From NCBI GenBank assembly GCA_005281725.1, contig SSBO01000001.1, positions 8,212,115-8,276,114 of the forward strand: a DNA stretch of 64,000 bases, written 5' to 3'. A program made the position numbers and the translations under genes. The DNA comes from Wuchereria bancrofti (Eukaryota; Nematoda; Chromadorea; Rhabditida; Onchocercidae). Under the pieces are notes generated by a model. That model saw only the letters and a list, made by a program, of their open reading frames with translations, searched no databases and was not told the DNA's origin. Shown piece after piece: positions 15,528 through 28,080 of the stretch (positions are counted from its first letter, which is position 1; each line of letters starts with the position of its first letter).

Positions 15528-15857
15528 TGAAATTTCGGCGGAATAAAGTTGAAATTATAGAAATCCTTTTTCTTGCACTTTTTTCTTTGCTTGTTTTCGA
15601 CAATTTTGGGCCAAATTAGACGGAATATTCACTGATTCAGAATCAATTAATAAATTAATTGATCAGATCAATAAAAGTAATATAATGACTATTGTCGTTT
15701 TTTTTCTTTCTCGTTTTCTTTTTTTCCGGGTAGATTAAGTATTCCGAATTCCGTTACTTGTTCAGGAAATTTGTCATCTGTAAATAGTTAAAGTTTTTTC
15801 ATGAACAACGAAATGATAAATAAGGATGAGTACTTCATTACTCCTACAGGATAATAT

Positions 15858-15975
15858 ATGTGCACATACACATGCACGCACACATACACGCACATACAAA
15901 TACACACATATACATACGCACACGCACAAACATACACATACACGCATACTCACATACACATACCCACATACATAC
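15858..15975. repeat. CA-rich microsatellite upstream of plr-1
   Basis: Imperfect ACACAT/CACACG repetition about 330 bp upstream of the plr-1 start codon. Open frames on either strand here are repeat-derived (Thr/His/Ile or Cys/Val runs) and should not be read as proteins. Confidence 0.9.
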
Positions 15976-18258
15976 ATATTTCGGTGGAAGAGATGATATG
16001 CTTTATAAATGAAGGCGTGGCATTGAGAACAGAAAGATTCTGCTCCATCAAATAAATGGCCAAAGCAATAAATTTTATAGTATACCCAAAGTGGACACAA
16101 AATATACATAAAAATACGTATACATCAATATGGGTAGAATATTTCAGTTTAAAAATTTTCTATCATAATCTTTTCCCATAGATATTCTTATCGATTATAT
16201 CAAATAACCAAAACTTTTATAATATATTAAACTTAAATAATACATTTATACAAAAATTTTATCAGTTATTATTAAGCTGAATTACAAATAAATATTAATT
16301 AATGAGTAGTAAATGAATTTGCATTAGTAGATAATTAAGTTAAATGTAATTTAAAAAAATTTTCATACAGTTGATAAAAATTGAGAAATAATTATTTTTT
16401 CCTATACCATTGTTATCACTAATTGTTTAGATTAATTTCATTCAAATCAAATTATTTGTTTTTTTTTCTTTTCAAAAATTTTGCTATTCTAAAGATGTCC
16501 AAGTTCTTAAATTAGTACTGTCCAATGGCAATTTAAATTGTCATTTACTCAGTTCTTTTCGTTAAATTTCATGCATGAAATTTATGAAATTTTTAGAAAT
16601 GCATATTCTATTTACTTCAGTAAAACTGATTATTCAGTGATTGAATCATTTCTACATCTAAATAATTTTCAGTGATTTTATTTAGAAAAAAGCAAAAAGA
16701 AAAAGATAGAATAAAAAGTCTTTTTTCCAACAATATTAAAAAATTCATTATTCATAGCATTTTGGTGACAGGAATTTTAGAACACCAAAAAAATCATTAA
16801 AATATGAAATTCCTCGTGACCTTTTTTTTAAATGTTGAATTTTTGCCATTTTAACCACAACATTAACATTTTCCGTTTGTCAATAATGAGCAAACAAGAA
16901 TTTAAATTGACACTGACAATAATAGTGAATAATAATAGTGGGAAAAATTTGCGTAATTAAGCGGAACAGCTAACGAATTTTTATAAACATACAAAAAAAA
17001 TTCTTATCTATTTTCAATTCCAATTCAAAATATTTAATGGATTCAAAAAAAAGCGCAAAAAAAACGCAAAGGAAAGAATCATACAAAATAAAATATGTAA
17101 AATGCAGTTAACTTTTTTCTTTTAAACGATTTCAACCGTCTATTTAATAAGTCTTTGACGTTTTAAGAAACAAATAAAAATGATGAAATTGAAAAGAATT
17201 TTCTTTCTTTTTTAAATTTGCAAAAATATTAAAAAGAAGTTTTATGTGCGATACTTGCACGCACTGCTTAAAATGGCGAGTAAAATGAGAATTTCTTTTT
17301 CTAGTTTTTCGAAAAAAAAACTGTGCATATAAATTCAAACTACATAAAATTCAAGCTCAATTTCCACACTAATCCTTTTATCGAAATTTGTCCTTTCAAC
17401 TAAATCACTAATTTTTGATTTGTGATAAGACTTTATCTAATATAAAAAAGTAATTAATTACAGCATCCTTATTATCTTCGTTTTTTTAAAGAATAATTTA
17501 TAATTCTTATTTAAAATTTCAAAATCTTGGAATTGTTTAAGAATAATGGGAATTTTAATGGTATAATTATTTTTCAGACTTTATAGACATGCAATTAAAA
17601 AAGGAAAAAAAAAAACTTGACACTATCTTATGGCAAGCAATTATAATTTGTTGTAATCTCTTGCGATCGCTTACCAAGAATAGGTGACTTTATCCATTAC
17701 AGATTATAGAAAAGTAATTAATATTACTTTATTATAACTTATTCAAGATCATTTGTACTTATCTCCGAATAATCCATAATCTCATTTGCAATTATTACAG
17801 GATATTTCACAATCACATTTGTATTTGTACCATATATCCTAAAACAATCCCTCTTAATCTCATCTGAAATTATAAACTTATTCCGATATTTGTTAATTTT
17901 ATTTCCAACATTTTTATCATCATCGAGTAAAAAAAAGAAATAACGAAAATATTGGTGAAGAATAAATTTTTGTTTAAAAGATAAATCAGCATTGTCTATC
18001 ACATATTACAACTTTTTACAATCATCTATTATAGTATCATCATCATCACCAGTCATCATCACCATCATCATCATTAACATCATTATCATCATCACCAATC
18101 ATCATCAACATCTTTCTACATACTTAGGATACAGCAAAATTCGGCGCAATTTTATTCTCTTTCCCCCAAAAAACATTAAAATGTTGATGTAGTATAACTA
18201 ACATACTGAATTATATGTAGTGTCATATCAACATGTACATTTCAAAATATTTCAAGTT

Positions 18259-18550
18259 TAGTCAAGTTTGTAAAATTTAAATAAATAGACAAGATAGGAT
18301 AGGATAGAATAGGAAAGACTGAAATATATACAACAATTTCTAATCAAATTTGCAAGGTTTGGATGAATAGATAGAATAGGAAAGGATAAAATAAACTAAA
18401 ATAGATCAGACAATAATTTTCTAATTAAATTTATGAGCATTAAAAAGATGGATTAGACAGGATAAGATAGCATACATTGAAATGGTTTTAAAATATGTAT
18501 TAATTTTATAGTCAAATTTGAAAAATTTAAATAAACGGATGAAAAACTTT
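18259..18550. repeat. Degenerate tandem repeat, about four units of 80-90 bp
   Basis: A pattern recurs of CAAATTTG-like sequence, then AAAATTTAAATAAA or a variant, then a purine-rich GATAGGATAGGA-type segment. Units begin near 18259, 18346, 18425 and 18512. They have diverged considerably, which suggests an old minisatellite. No coding potential was seen. Confidence 0.6.
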
Positions 18551-21500
18551 TGATTCAAATATTAAAAATTAACGAAATGAATGATTGATTATTAGTGGTA
18601 GAAATAAAAAAAAAAAAAGAAAATTTGACAAAACAATTACCTAGACTAAACTTTTAGAGATTAGTAGAATTTTTTTATAAATCCATCATTTATCTAATTT
18701 ATTCATTTTTCACTTTTCTTCAATCTTCTATTAACTACTACTTCTATTACTTATTACTATTACTACTACTATTACTACAGAAGCATTCTTCCCTCATTTT
18801 GAATGTTACCGAATAAAATAAATTGAAGGAATTAATTAATGAAATAATGGAATAAATTAATGAAAATGTATATTTTTTCCGACATTTTTTTTTGTATTAT
18901 AAAAAACTTCATATTGAGTATTCGATGAGTGCTAAAAATTTCAAACATTTATTATTTAATAGTAATATAAACCGTACGCCTTTTAATTCTTTCCTTTTTT
19001 TTCTATCCTTTTATATTTCAAGAATCTTTTTTTAAAAAGAAAAAAAATGAAGAATTATTAAAACGATGAGCTAAATATGAACAATACCATTAATTCATAA
19101 TGTAACCAATATCGAAGAAATGATTCATTCCATATTCTGATGACAACAAAGATGACATGGATGACATATGAACAATAGCGCTTATCCATTGATGTAACTA
19201 AACGATTCATCTGTTTTGTCTTAAAAGTGCAAATACTGGGAAATTTTTAAGCGAAAAAAAGGATTAAACGATAAAAACGATGAGAATTTTTTTTCTTTTT
19301 TAGTATAAATAATATAATTATGCATAATGTCAATAGCAATAATATGATAAAATCACTGCGAAAAAAAAAATTATCACTGAAACAAATGTCACATTGTATT
19401 GTATCATTGTGTGACATTGTCGCTCAAAAATTTTCAAAAACCTACAACATCCATCAATCCGTTATTCCTTTTCCGCTTACCGCTCCTTTCTCTTACTGCT
19501 TCACATTCTTAAATCATATTGACATTTTTTTTTGTCAGATGTCAACAAAAATAACACATAAGAAAATGACACTATATTAGCTAATTAGCTAGACAAATTT
19601 TATTAATTATGTTTTATTATAGAAAATGAAAAAGGAATGAAATGTTTCAAATAGGTAAATTAATCAATAAAATAAGCGAATAAAAGAATCAAGCATAGAA
19701 GCGAATTATAGTTAAAAACACAAAAATTAAGATGCAAGATTAATTAATGTTTAACTGATGTTAGAATGATCATTTGTTTGCTTTTTCTTCAACTCAAACA
19801 ATTTTAGATATATTAAATAATCCTAAAATGAGAAAGCATACGATATGATCATAACTACAATTTGAAAATAACAAATTTGTTGGTTACTATTAAAGTGGAT
19901 ATTATTTTAGTTTGATGAATGATTAATTGGACCTCAGGAAAGTTTCACACAAATTTTCTCATATCTTTATTATAGTATCATTTCAAGTGTCATTAAGTAT
20001 CGGAGAAGCGACGCTGATAATAATTAAGCCTAAGTAAACAAAAATATCAACCATTATCACTAGTGGCTCATTACAAATGGTAAAAGACGAAGAGTTTGAA
20101 TTTCACAGTTCTCTATGTTTATAATATTACATTCTTAGAATATTGTGAAAAAATATTGCAACTCTTTTCTTAGTATTTTATTTTCATTTTTATTTTCCTT
20201 TACTCAATTGACAATAATGAATAGATAAATATACGAGTTAACGAGTGAAAATTTTAATTAGTAAACGAACAAAAAAATAAACGATAAGCAAAAAAAGCAA
20301 AAATTTATAATAGAAAACAGAAATAGTATTATAAATGATTATGAGAAATATACAAATTTCATTTAAATATTATTATCTTTTCCTTCAATCCTAATTTAAA
20401 TATTCAAATTTATTTCAATTAAAAATTTTTTCTTTCAAAATTTTCAAAAAAAGAGCTAAAAAAAGAGTCATTATACTATCCCAAATGAAATAAATCACAA
20501 AAGAATTTTTTTTTTTGTAAATTTTTTTAAACGAAAATTACGAATTTATAGTATGACATAAAAGATTAGGAAAAATAGATAATATTAGAAAAGAAAGAAT
20601 CCCAAAAAAACAAAAAAAACACATTAAATAGAAAAAAAGAGAGAAAAGTGCATTATGGAGAGAGAGAAAAAAACTGAGAAGGGATGAATGACAAATCATT
20701 AATTATTTGATGAAAATTAAAAGCAATAGACCGACTATTCTACTCTTTTCCATTATTCTTATAATTTTTCTGACCTGATAATGTTGATAACGTATGGAAA
20801 TATTAGGATGAGAAATCTGAAAATTCCAACAATTTTAATATGTATGGACAAGATGAGCGGAAGAGCTGGAAAGTAGTAGAATAAAACCTTCACAAATACA
20901 AAATATTAAATTCCCATTTATGGAAAAACAACAGATTTAATACAAGTTAAATTAATCTCTTTCTTTTTCGATTTCTTTTTTTTCTTTAATATCTTAAAAA
21001 TTGCACATCAATTTGAAAATATATGTAAATTGAAAGAAAAAAAAAACAAATTTAATCGATTAAAAAATGATTTAAAAAAGAAAAAAAAAAGGATTTTTTT
21101 GATCTATGGAATATAAAAGCTTTTTATAAATTGACGAAGAAAAAAAAGAATCTTTTATGATCTCCAATTAAGTAATTTATGACATAAAATTTGATTACAT
21201 GAAATAATTATAATTTTTTTATATCATTTATGAAATTATTAAGCAATAAAAAAATGAAAGTTTATTAAATGAATGAATAATATGATGGAAGAATATTTTA
21301 TAAAAGTTGATGTTATCAATCGAATTTACATTTTACTTTTGCATATTTTGAATATTATAGAGAGACAAAAAGAGTATTACAAAATTTATAAGATCGAAAA
21401 TTCTTAAATATCCTTTCAATATACTTCTACAGTTTTAAAGTCATTGTAAATTAATAGCAAAAATTTACATCAATAATAATTTTTGAAAAAAATTAACCAG

Positions 21501-22360
21501 AAAAATATTTTTAAATGTTAATTAATTTAGTAACAACAATAACAAGTGAATAATCATAGTATACTTAAAAGGAAATTTAAATTATTCATTTTTTCATTGT
21601 GTCCCAACTTACCAATCATTATTTGGTAAGATATTATAAAAGAACTGTAATAGGAATAAGTGATTGATTGATAAAAACTTCCATGAAATTTTTTTAAAAC
21701 CTTTTTTTAAAAATTCTCGAAAATTTAGATCTTTTTTCTATTAAACTTCTAATTCTCTCTATCAAACTTAATAAAAAATATATATTAAATACAATTTTTG
21801 AAATGGCTTTTATTTTGAAATAAGGATTTCAAAAGTCGATATAAGTAGGATATTGAAGGAATACGCAAACTGAAAAGATGCTTCCCTCCTCTTTCTCTCT
21901 CTTTTCTCCTACTATAATTGACATTTCAATTTGTTTATGGCATTTGTTTGCAAATTGGTTGCACATCTCGATGGATTATACATACTGCATATGTTAGTTG
22001 GTTTCCTTTAATAAATTTTTTTTAGCGTTCAATTGCAAAAGTAAACAAACAGAATTAAAATGAAAGAAATAAAAAAATGTGAAAAAATGAGTCAGAAAAT
22101 ATGGTTAATTATTCAGATTTTTATATTAATTATTAAATTAATCACTTTATTACATCACAAAAATTTTTGCTCATCTAGTAAACATAATTAGAAATATGGA
22201 TTACAAATGAAAAAAAAGTGAATTTAAATAATACGATTTAAATGGTTCAAAATTTCACAATTTAAAAAATTCAAAATGATAATTAAAACAAAAAGATGAT
22301 ACTAAATACAATACATGTGCAATTAACAATTTGATAAATATTATACAAAAATAATAATTA

Positions 22361-22395
<35 letters not shown>

Positions 22396-22837
22396 GATAA
22401 TAATAATAATAATAATAAGAAAAGAAGAAAAAGTTTGAAAGAATGAAGAACGACATGAAAATAACAAATGTGAATTGGGAAGCTAAAAATTACATTAATA
22501 TTTTGCTTTCAAGTAATTAATTGTTTTTTTAGCAAGGATGAGCATTATCAATTTTCAATAATTTCAATTTATCAAAAATTCGTGACAAAAAAAAGAAAAA
22601 ATAATTTAAGTTCCTCAAATTTTCACATAATTTAAAGAAAAAATTTTGCTTACATTTTTCTAATTCTTCCCGTACTTAAATTTGATTCATATTCACTTCA
22701 AAAAAAAAAAGAAATTCAAAGAAAAAAAAATAGTGATAGTTACATTTCATATATTTAACTGTCATCCAAAATTTTATAATCAAAATATGAATGAGAGGAT
22801 TTGAAAATAGAGAAATAAAAGGGAAGATAGGATTGCT

Positions 22838-23010
22838 GGGAAAGAGAGAGAGAGAGAGATAGAGACAGGAAGTAAGAGAATGAATTAAATAACTGAATCT
22901 CAAAGATAGATTGAAAAGCATGAAATTTGATATTGTATTCTTTCCTCTCCCTCTTCGGTAAAAGTATAGGAGGAAGGGAGGAGGGGGGAGGAGGAGGAGG
23001 AGAAAGGAAA
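22838..23010. repeat. Purine-rich tract (GAGA and GGA runs)
   Basis: A GAGAGA run near 22842-22860 and a GGAGGAGG cluster near 22970-23000 form a strand-asymmetric purine tract, just before the CA repeat at 23150. Such tracts can adopt unusual DNA conformations; nothing more specific is supported. Confidence 0.7.
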
Positions 23011-23149
23011 GGTTGACGACAGAGGACTGATAGCTTTGCGGAAGAAACAAACGGATTGAAACTGAGTGAATAACAACGAGGTGGTCTTCCGCGATTCAAT
23101 TTCCGCCCCGACTGGAAATGATACCATAAATAAATAAATAAATATATAT

Positions 23150-23256
23150 GAACACACACACACTCACACACGCATACACATACACAGATACACACACACA
23201 CGCACACACACGCACACACACACACACACACACACATACACATACACACACACATT
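23150..23256. repeat. (CA)n microsatellite
   Basis: ACACAC repetition with occasional G or T interruptions. It creates long Cys/Val-rich open frames on the minus strand, which are artefacts. Confidence 0.92.
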
Positions 23257-23659
23257 AAGTATAAAATTGCTGAAAACATATGGCAGGGTAATCAAAGTAA
23301 TGCAATGCAAAAACCTAATTTGTCATAAATTTCTGAAATATGAAATTTTCACATTATTTTCACAAAAATGGGATAAAATCACAATTTATAATTATAGCAT
23401 AATTATGTGATTATAGCAGAGGAATTAATAATGATAATAATAATAATAATAATAATAAAATAATAGTAAGTAAAATAAATAATAAATAAAAAAAATGGAA
23501 AAAAAGCTAGTGAAACATCTGAAAGATTGAATAGGTTTGAGTCAAGGAGCATAAAATCTAAAAGAAGAGTTGAAAGGGTAGGGAAGGAGGAATTTTTGGG
23601 TGAAGGAGTAGTTTTGAGGTGATATGATTGTCAGGGGAGGGGAAAAAGAAAGGAAAAGA

Positions 23660-23755
23660 TCACTCGGGACACTACATCATTAGTTTGTGATTGCGGCAAA
23701 CATCAAAGAATAACAATGTGCCACATCAAAGGCATTGCGCCGGTCGCTTTTATGT
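23660..23755. promoter_or_regulatory. GC-richer island with paired TCF/LEF-like motifs
   Basis: Two copies of CATCAAAG, at 23701-23708 and 23724-23731, are the reverse complement of the TCF/LEF core CTTTGATG. Between them is a Sox-like AACAATG, and just before the first is a GC-rich TTGCGGC. The island stands out against surrounding simple A+T-rich DNA. It lies about 8.2 kb upstream of plr-1, whose vertebrate homologues are Wnt feedback targets, and 4.3 kb upstream of snrp-70. An enhancer role is inference; single TCF-like cores also occur elsewhere in the window by chance. Confidence 0.3.
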
Positions 23756-23766
23756 TTAGATATAAG

Positions 23767-23767
23767 G

Positions 23768-23800
<33 letters not shown>
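23767..23800. repeat. (AT)n microsatellite
   Basis: An uninterrupted TA dinucleotide run of about 32 bases directly follows the GC-richer island. Confidence 0.9.
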
Positions 23801-23802
<2 letters not shown>

Positions 23803-25271
23803 ATATCGGTGTACATACATGTAATGCTTCAAGATATTTGAACTTGACATATTTTCACTCCTTGACTATATTCTTTCTGTTTATTAAAAAATTTAGAATA
23901 ATTCGTAATAAAAATAAAGAATAAAATTAATAATAATAATAAAATAATATTAATAGTAATAATCATACCATAAGAAATAATAATTGATCAAAAATCTCAT
24001 TTGAAATTGATACTAAAATTTCAATTAAAGTGTAAGAAAAAAAATGGATATGACAAGGATTAATGATGACGAAATGTATAAATGATCATAAAGCATGAAA
24101 TAATTAGACTTGACGAGATTCACTGATACGACAACAACAATGATTACATCATTATCAGCGATGTAACAAATTTAACAGGAAGGACTTGTTCGCTTGTCTG
24201 ATTTTGTTTTTTCTTCTTCTTTCTTGTGTGTATTTGCAGTTAAATTATGATATGATAATGAATATTCTTATATAAATATATTAAATTACTGAAAAATAAG
24301 TGTTCAAATATGATTTGTGAAAATGAACTAAATGTTTTCTTTCCTTTTTTTTCTAAATTGTCTAATATCGCTTTCTTCATCTTTAATCCTTAACATACAG
24401 CGAAAAAAAAAGGACGAAGCATTTGAATGCTCTATCTTTTCATAAACCAAAATATTATAATTGCATAATGGATAAATTCTAATTAATATTATTTTTAAGA
24501 AATAAATAATCACTTAATCAATCGATACCTTCTTTTTCTAATAGTATGTGATTGATATCTTCCGAATGGTTGCAATCCATATATTGCTAAATGAATATGA
24601 TTAAGCAAACAGTAATGTTACTACTAACTTATTCATATCATAACTAAAAGAGCCAATATAAGTTATTTCTAATAACTATTCATCATTATCTTATCACCAA
24701 ATAATCCATATTTCTTATGAAATTATATGAAACAAATCTTTCTTGAATTATTTCCTTATTTGTTCATATCATACAAATAAATCTCAAAAAGCTTGAAAGA
24801 ATTGATTACAGTAATGAATTTATCATCTATAAACTTATCCAAAAGATATCAATGATAAAAGAAAGTGGGGAAGAGTGAAAATAAAATATCGCGATAATCG
24901 GGGAGAAAAAAAAAGAAAAAAACACGAAGGAAGGAAGAAAATGGGAAGATGAATTGGTGGTATAGTGAAGGCATTAACAGAAGATAGGGAAAGGAAATGG
25001 TGAGAGTAACCAACGATGATAATGGCACTCTTGAATAAATCGTCGTTCACAATCCAATTTTTATTGAGAATTTTTATGAGCAAAAATACCAGGGATAATA
25101 ATATGAATGATGAAGAAATATAATAAAAATTGGACGAACAAAAATTTATACAAAATTATAACATCGATAAATAAATAAATAACCTTTTTAATTATTTAAT
25201 TAAAAATTTTATTTTTTATTTCTAGTGAAATATTAAGTCTTGAATTTACTAAATACAATAAATAATTGGGA

Positions 25272-25505
25272 AAAAAATTTATTACTAGAAAAATATAATA
25301 CAATTTTAAAATGCAATTTATTGTGATTGGAAAATAAATATACATAGTAATTTTTTATTTATTCATTATTATTATTATTACTAAAGAGAAAAAATTTATT
25401 ACTAGAAAAATATAATACAATTTTAAAATGCAATTTATTGTGATTGGAAAATAAATATACATAGTAATTTTTTATTTATTCATTATTATTATTATTACTA
25501 AAGAG
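25272..25505. repeat. 117-bp perfect tandem duplication
   Basis: The segment 25272-25388, from the A-run before TTTATTACTAG to CTAAAGAG, is followed by an apparently identical copy at 25389-25505. The absence of visible mismatches indicates a recent slippage or unequal-exchange event. There is no coding content. Confidence 0.85.
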
Positions 25506-27559
25506 AAAAAATTTAATTAAATTGTCGAAATTATGAAAACATAAGTTAGTGATTGAAAAAAAAAAGGAAGGAAAAATAACAAATGGTAGAAACTGAAATG
25601 ATTTAACAAGCAAAATCATAATTACTATAATTTGTAAATAATCTTAATTAACGTAATTATTCTTTCTTAATAGGAAAAGTAATTGTGGCTTACCTTGCAA
25701 TGACTTAACATAATTTCGTTTATTGATAACAGTTAATAGTTATGATCAGCTTATAATGATAGCCGAATAATAATAATACATATGCTAATCGCCCTTTATT
25801 TCATAATAAGGAATAAATTAAAATAATTTTTTTCCTATTCAGAGATAGTGTATACACTAGTTAAATGATAATTTAAAATTATTATCGATTAGATTTTTCT
25901 ATGACTACGAAATTTTCAACCAACACTAATACTAATTTTTGATTACTATTTCACAGGTGCGTATTACTGTCTTAAAAATAATATTTTAATTTTGATAAAA
26001 TCAATTGACGAATTCAAAAAAAAAAAAAAACAAAAATGTTGGAAATCACCGCATTTATCATTAGTTAAAATTGTTGTGCGATATTTGGCATTTCATGATG
26101 GAAAAGTGAAAGAAGAATGAATTGATAAGATCGCGAAATTTCTACCGTTTTATAATTGCAAGGTTTGAAAATTATCAAAAATCAATTTAAAATGAGAAAA
26201 AGAAAGGATTGTTGCTCAATAACGAAATGTATTTGTAATAGGCAATCGATCAGCTCAAATAAAAAAAATTTCAATTTTAAATTTAAATTTTAATTGAAGT
26301 GAAAATTTAAAAGCAAAAATTTTGGAAAATATTCGCTTTTAATTTTATTCCTTTTTTTATTTATTTTAGTTTTCAAATAATACATATTAGCTTTGTTAAT
26401 AAAGTATTTTAATGTATGCTATACTTTTAAATGATAGTTTACTTTTTTTTGGTATTTCTTCAAAAAAGTTTAATTTTTTCCTTTTTGATTTGCAAACGAT
26501 CAAATACAGCAAATTTTTCCTATCTTGGAAAAAATAATTTGACTGAAAGAAATCAATTAATTATTAATAAGAGAGCAAAGTGAAGTATTGTTTCATGTCG
26601 CAACTAATTTATTCATTGATTTAACTGCTTAAGTTTTAATGATATAGCTCGAATAATTATAATAGGATTCTTAATCTTCATATTCCAGGTTTTTGAGAAT
26701 TTGAAATTAAAATAATTTTGATCATACTATGATATTTGAATATTTATTTTTTTCTCTATTTGGGTTAGTTTATCCCTTCATTTGAATTCTAGCAGTAAAC
26801 GGGTAGGAAAAAGGCGTTTAGATAATTAATTTTTGAATTAATGTTAACGAATATATACATTTTAAGCTCATTGAATTCTAAAAAAATTACTTTGCAATAA
26901 TTACAAAATAATTTCATACCATGAAACAACAGTTTTATTACATTTGTCCTATGTTATATCATTTGATTCGTTACATATAAAGCAGATAAAGTTAAATAAA
27001 AAATTAATTTCCATTAATCCTTTGGAACGAAAAAAGAAATATTACGGACTATCTGTTTACACTTTCATAAACCTACGTTATCTAGTTATTATCATTATTA
27101 TCATTATCAGATCAGTGTGCATTGCCACCATTATTAGTTATTATCGTTATGCTTGCTGTTATATTTGTTATAGTCATTCCATTCATTAATATCACTGCCA
27201 TTATGTTATTGCTATCATTATCATCACCGATTAATTACAATAATTGTTTTATTCGATCATATCTCTTATCTTAACGTTTTATCATAAATAGCTAACATTT
27301 TAAATTCTATTTATTTTTTCCATTACATTTGATCAACTATAACTTGCTCAACATCAATGACTGTTTGTCAACTAATTAGATTATCGATGATTTCAGCTTA
27401 TTTATTTATTTTAATTTGTTATTGATACGATTATATTTGTAAGATATAAACCGTATTAGAAATATGATTAATTTTATTTGATGAAGTAAAATTTCTGAGT
27501 GCTTTAAAGAAAAGGTGAGCAACCTTTTTTCAATTTTCATAAATTAATATTAAATTATG

Positions 27560-28050
27560 GAAAATTAAATTATGCATTACCGTATTGGGACAGACGATTT
27601 GTACAACGCAACCGGCTATTTTAGCAGTTTTAAAGTTGGGTTGGTTTGACAAGTTTGGTTTCAATGTGACTTTGGGGTCGGTTGACATATGGAGTATTTT
27701 TTTTGGTTAGTGGTATGATAAGGTTAGGAGGACGTGTGGCACACGTGTTCTCGTTACGTTACGTGTAGTGTTCACGCCCAAACGCACGTATAAAACACTT
27801 TTTTTGGTTTTGTTTTTGGAAAATTGTTTTTTTGGTTTATGTAGCCATGTTTGTTCTGTTTTGTGTAATAGTTTATATATCGTTATGTATAAACTTAGCA
27901 TTATTGTTTAGCTCAAATTACGTTTAGCATAACTTTTAACTTCCTTTATTACACATAGCACAAAGATGTCTTATATTCATGTCACATCTAGTAACATTTT
28001 AACTATTTGTTACTATGAATTTTGTAATTCCTGACTTTTCTTACCATTTC
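27560..28050 (+). promoter_or_regulatory. Probable snrp-70 promoter region
   Basis: Base composition rises clearly above the desert between about 27580 and 27790. This part includes a CACGTG E-box inside GGCACACGTGTTC, repeated TTACGTTACGTG elements and G-rich GGGTTGGTTTG. It ends just before the acceptor that precedes the U1-70K start. No TATA element or initiator was identified; the assignment rests on position and composition. Confidence 0.4.
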
Positions 28051-28052
28051 AG
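28041..28052 (+). promoter_or_regulatory. Probable spliced-leader acceptor of snrp-70
   Basis: TTACCATTTCAG ends at 28052, leaving a 28-nt 5' leader before ATG 28081. It matches the nematode acceptor consensus and no upstream coding exon is needed, so SL trans-splicing here is likely but not proven. Confidence 0.5.
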
Positions 28053-28080
28053 ACGTGTTATCATTGGCCATTATTGCACT

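Larger units (their letters stand above)
15528..28050. other. Intergenic desert between plr-1 and snrp-70
   Basis: Twelve and a half kilobases separate the 5' ends of two divergently transcribed genes. I found no convincing coding exon. A minus-strand open frame at about 17739-18002 starts only with GTG and has no recognisable motif. The stretch holds microsatellites, a 117-bp tandem duplication, a degenerate 80-90-bp repeat and a GC-richer island near 23660-23755, each listed separately. Part of it probably serves as upstream regulatory DNA for plr-1 and snrp-70. Confidence 0.7.

Noticed and set aside
15774..16109. Cys/Val-rich open frame upstream of plr-1
   Set aside because: Derived from the CA-rich microsatellite.
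17739..18002. 87-residue minus-strand open frame with non-repetitive composition
   Set aside because: It begins only at GTG, has no recognisable motif or neighbouring exons, and frames of this length are expected in A+T-rich DNA.
22755..23279. 174-residue minus-strand open frame with Cys/Val runs
   Set aside because: It is created by the CA microsatellite and the purine tract; no domain and no splice support.
24142..24165. Inverted repeat TTACATC...GATGTAA as a possible structured RNA
   Set aside because: Only a seven-base stem; expected by chance at this A+T content.
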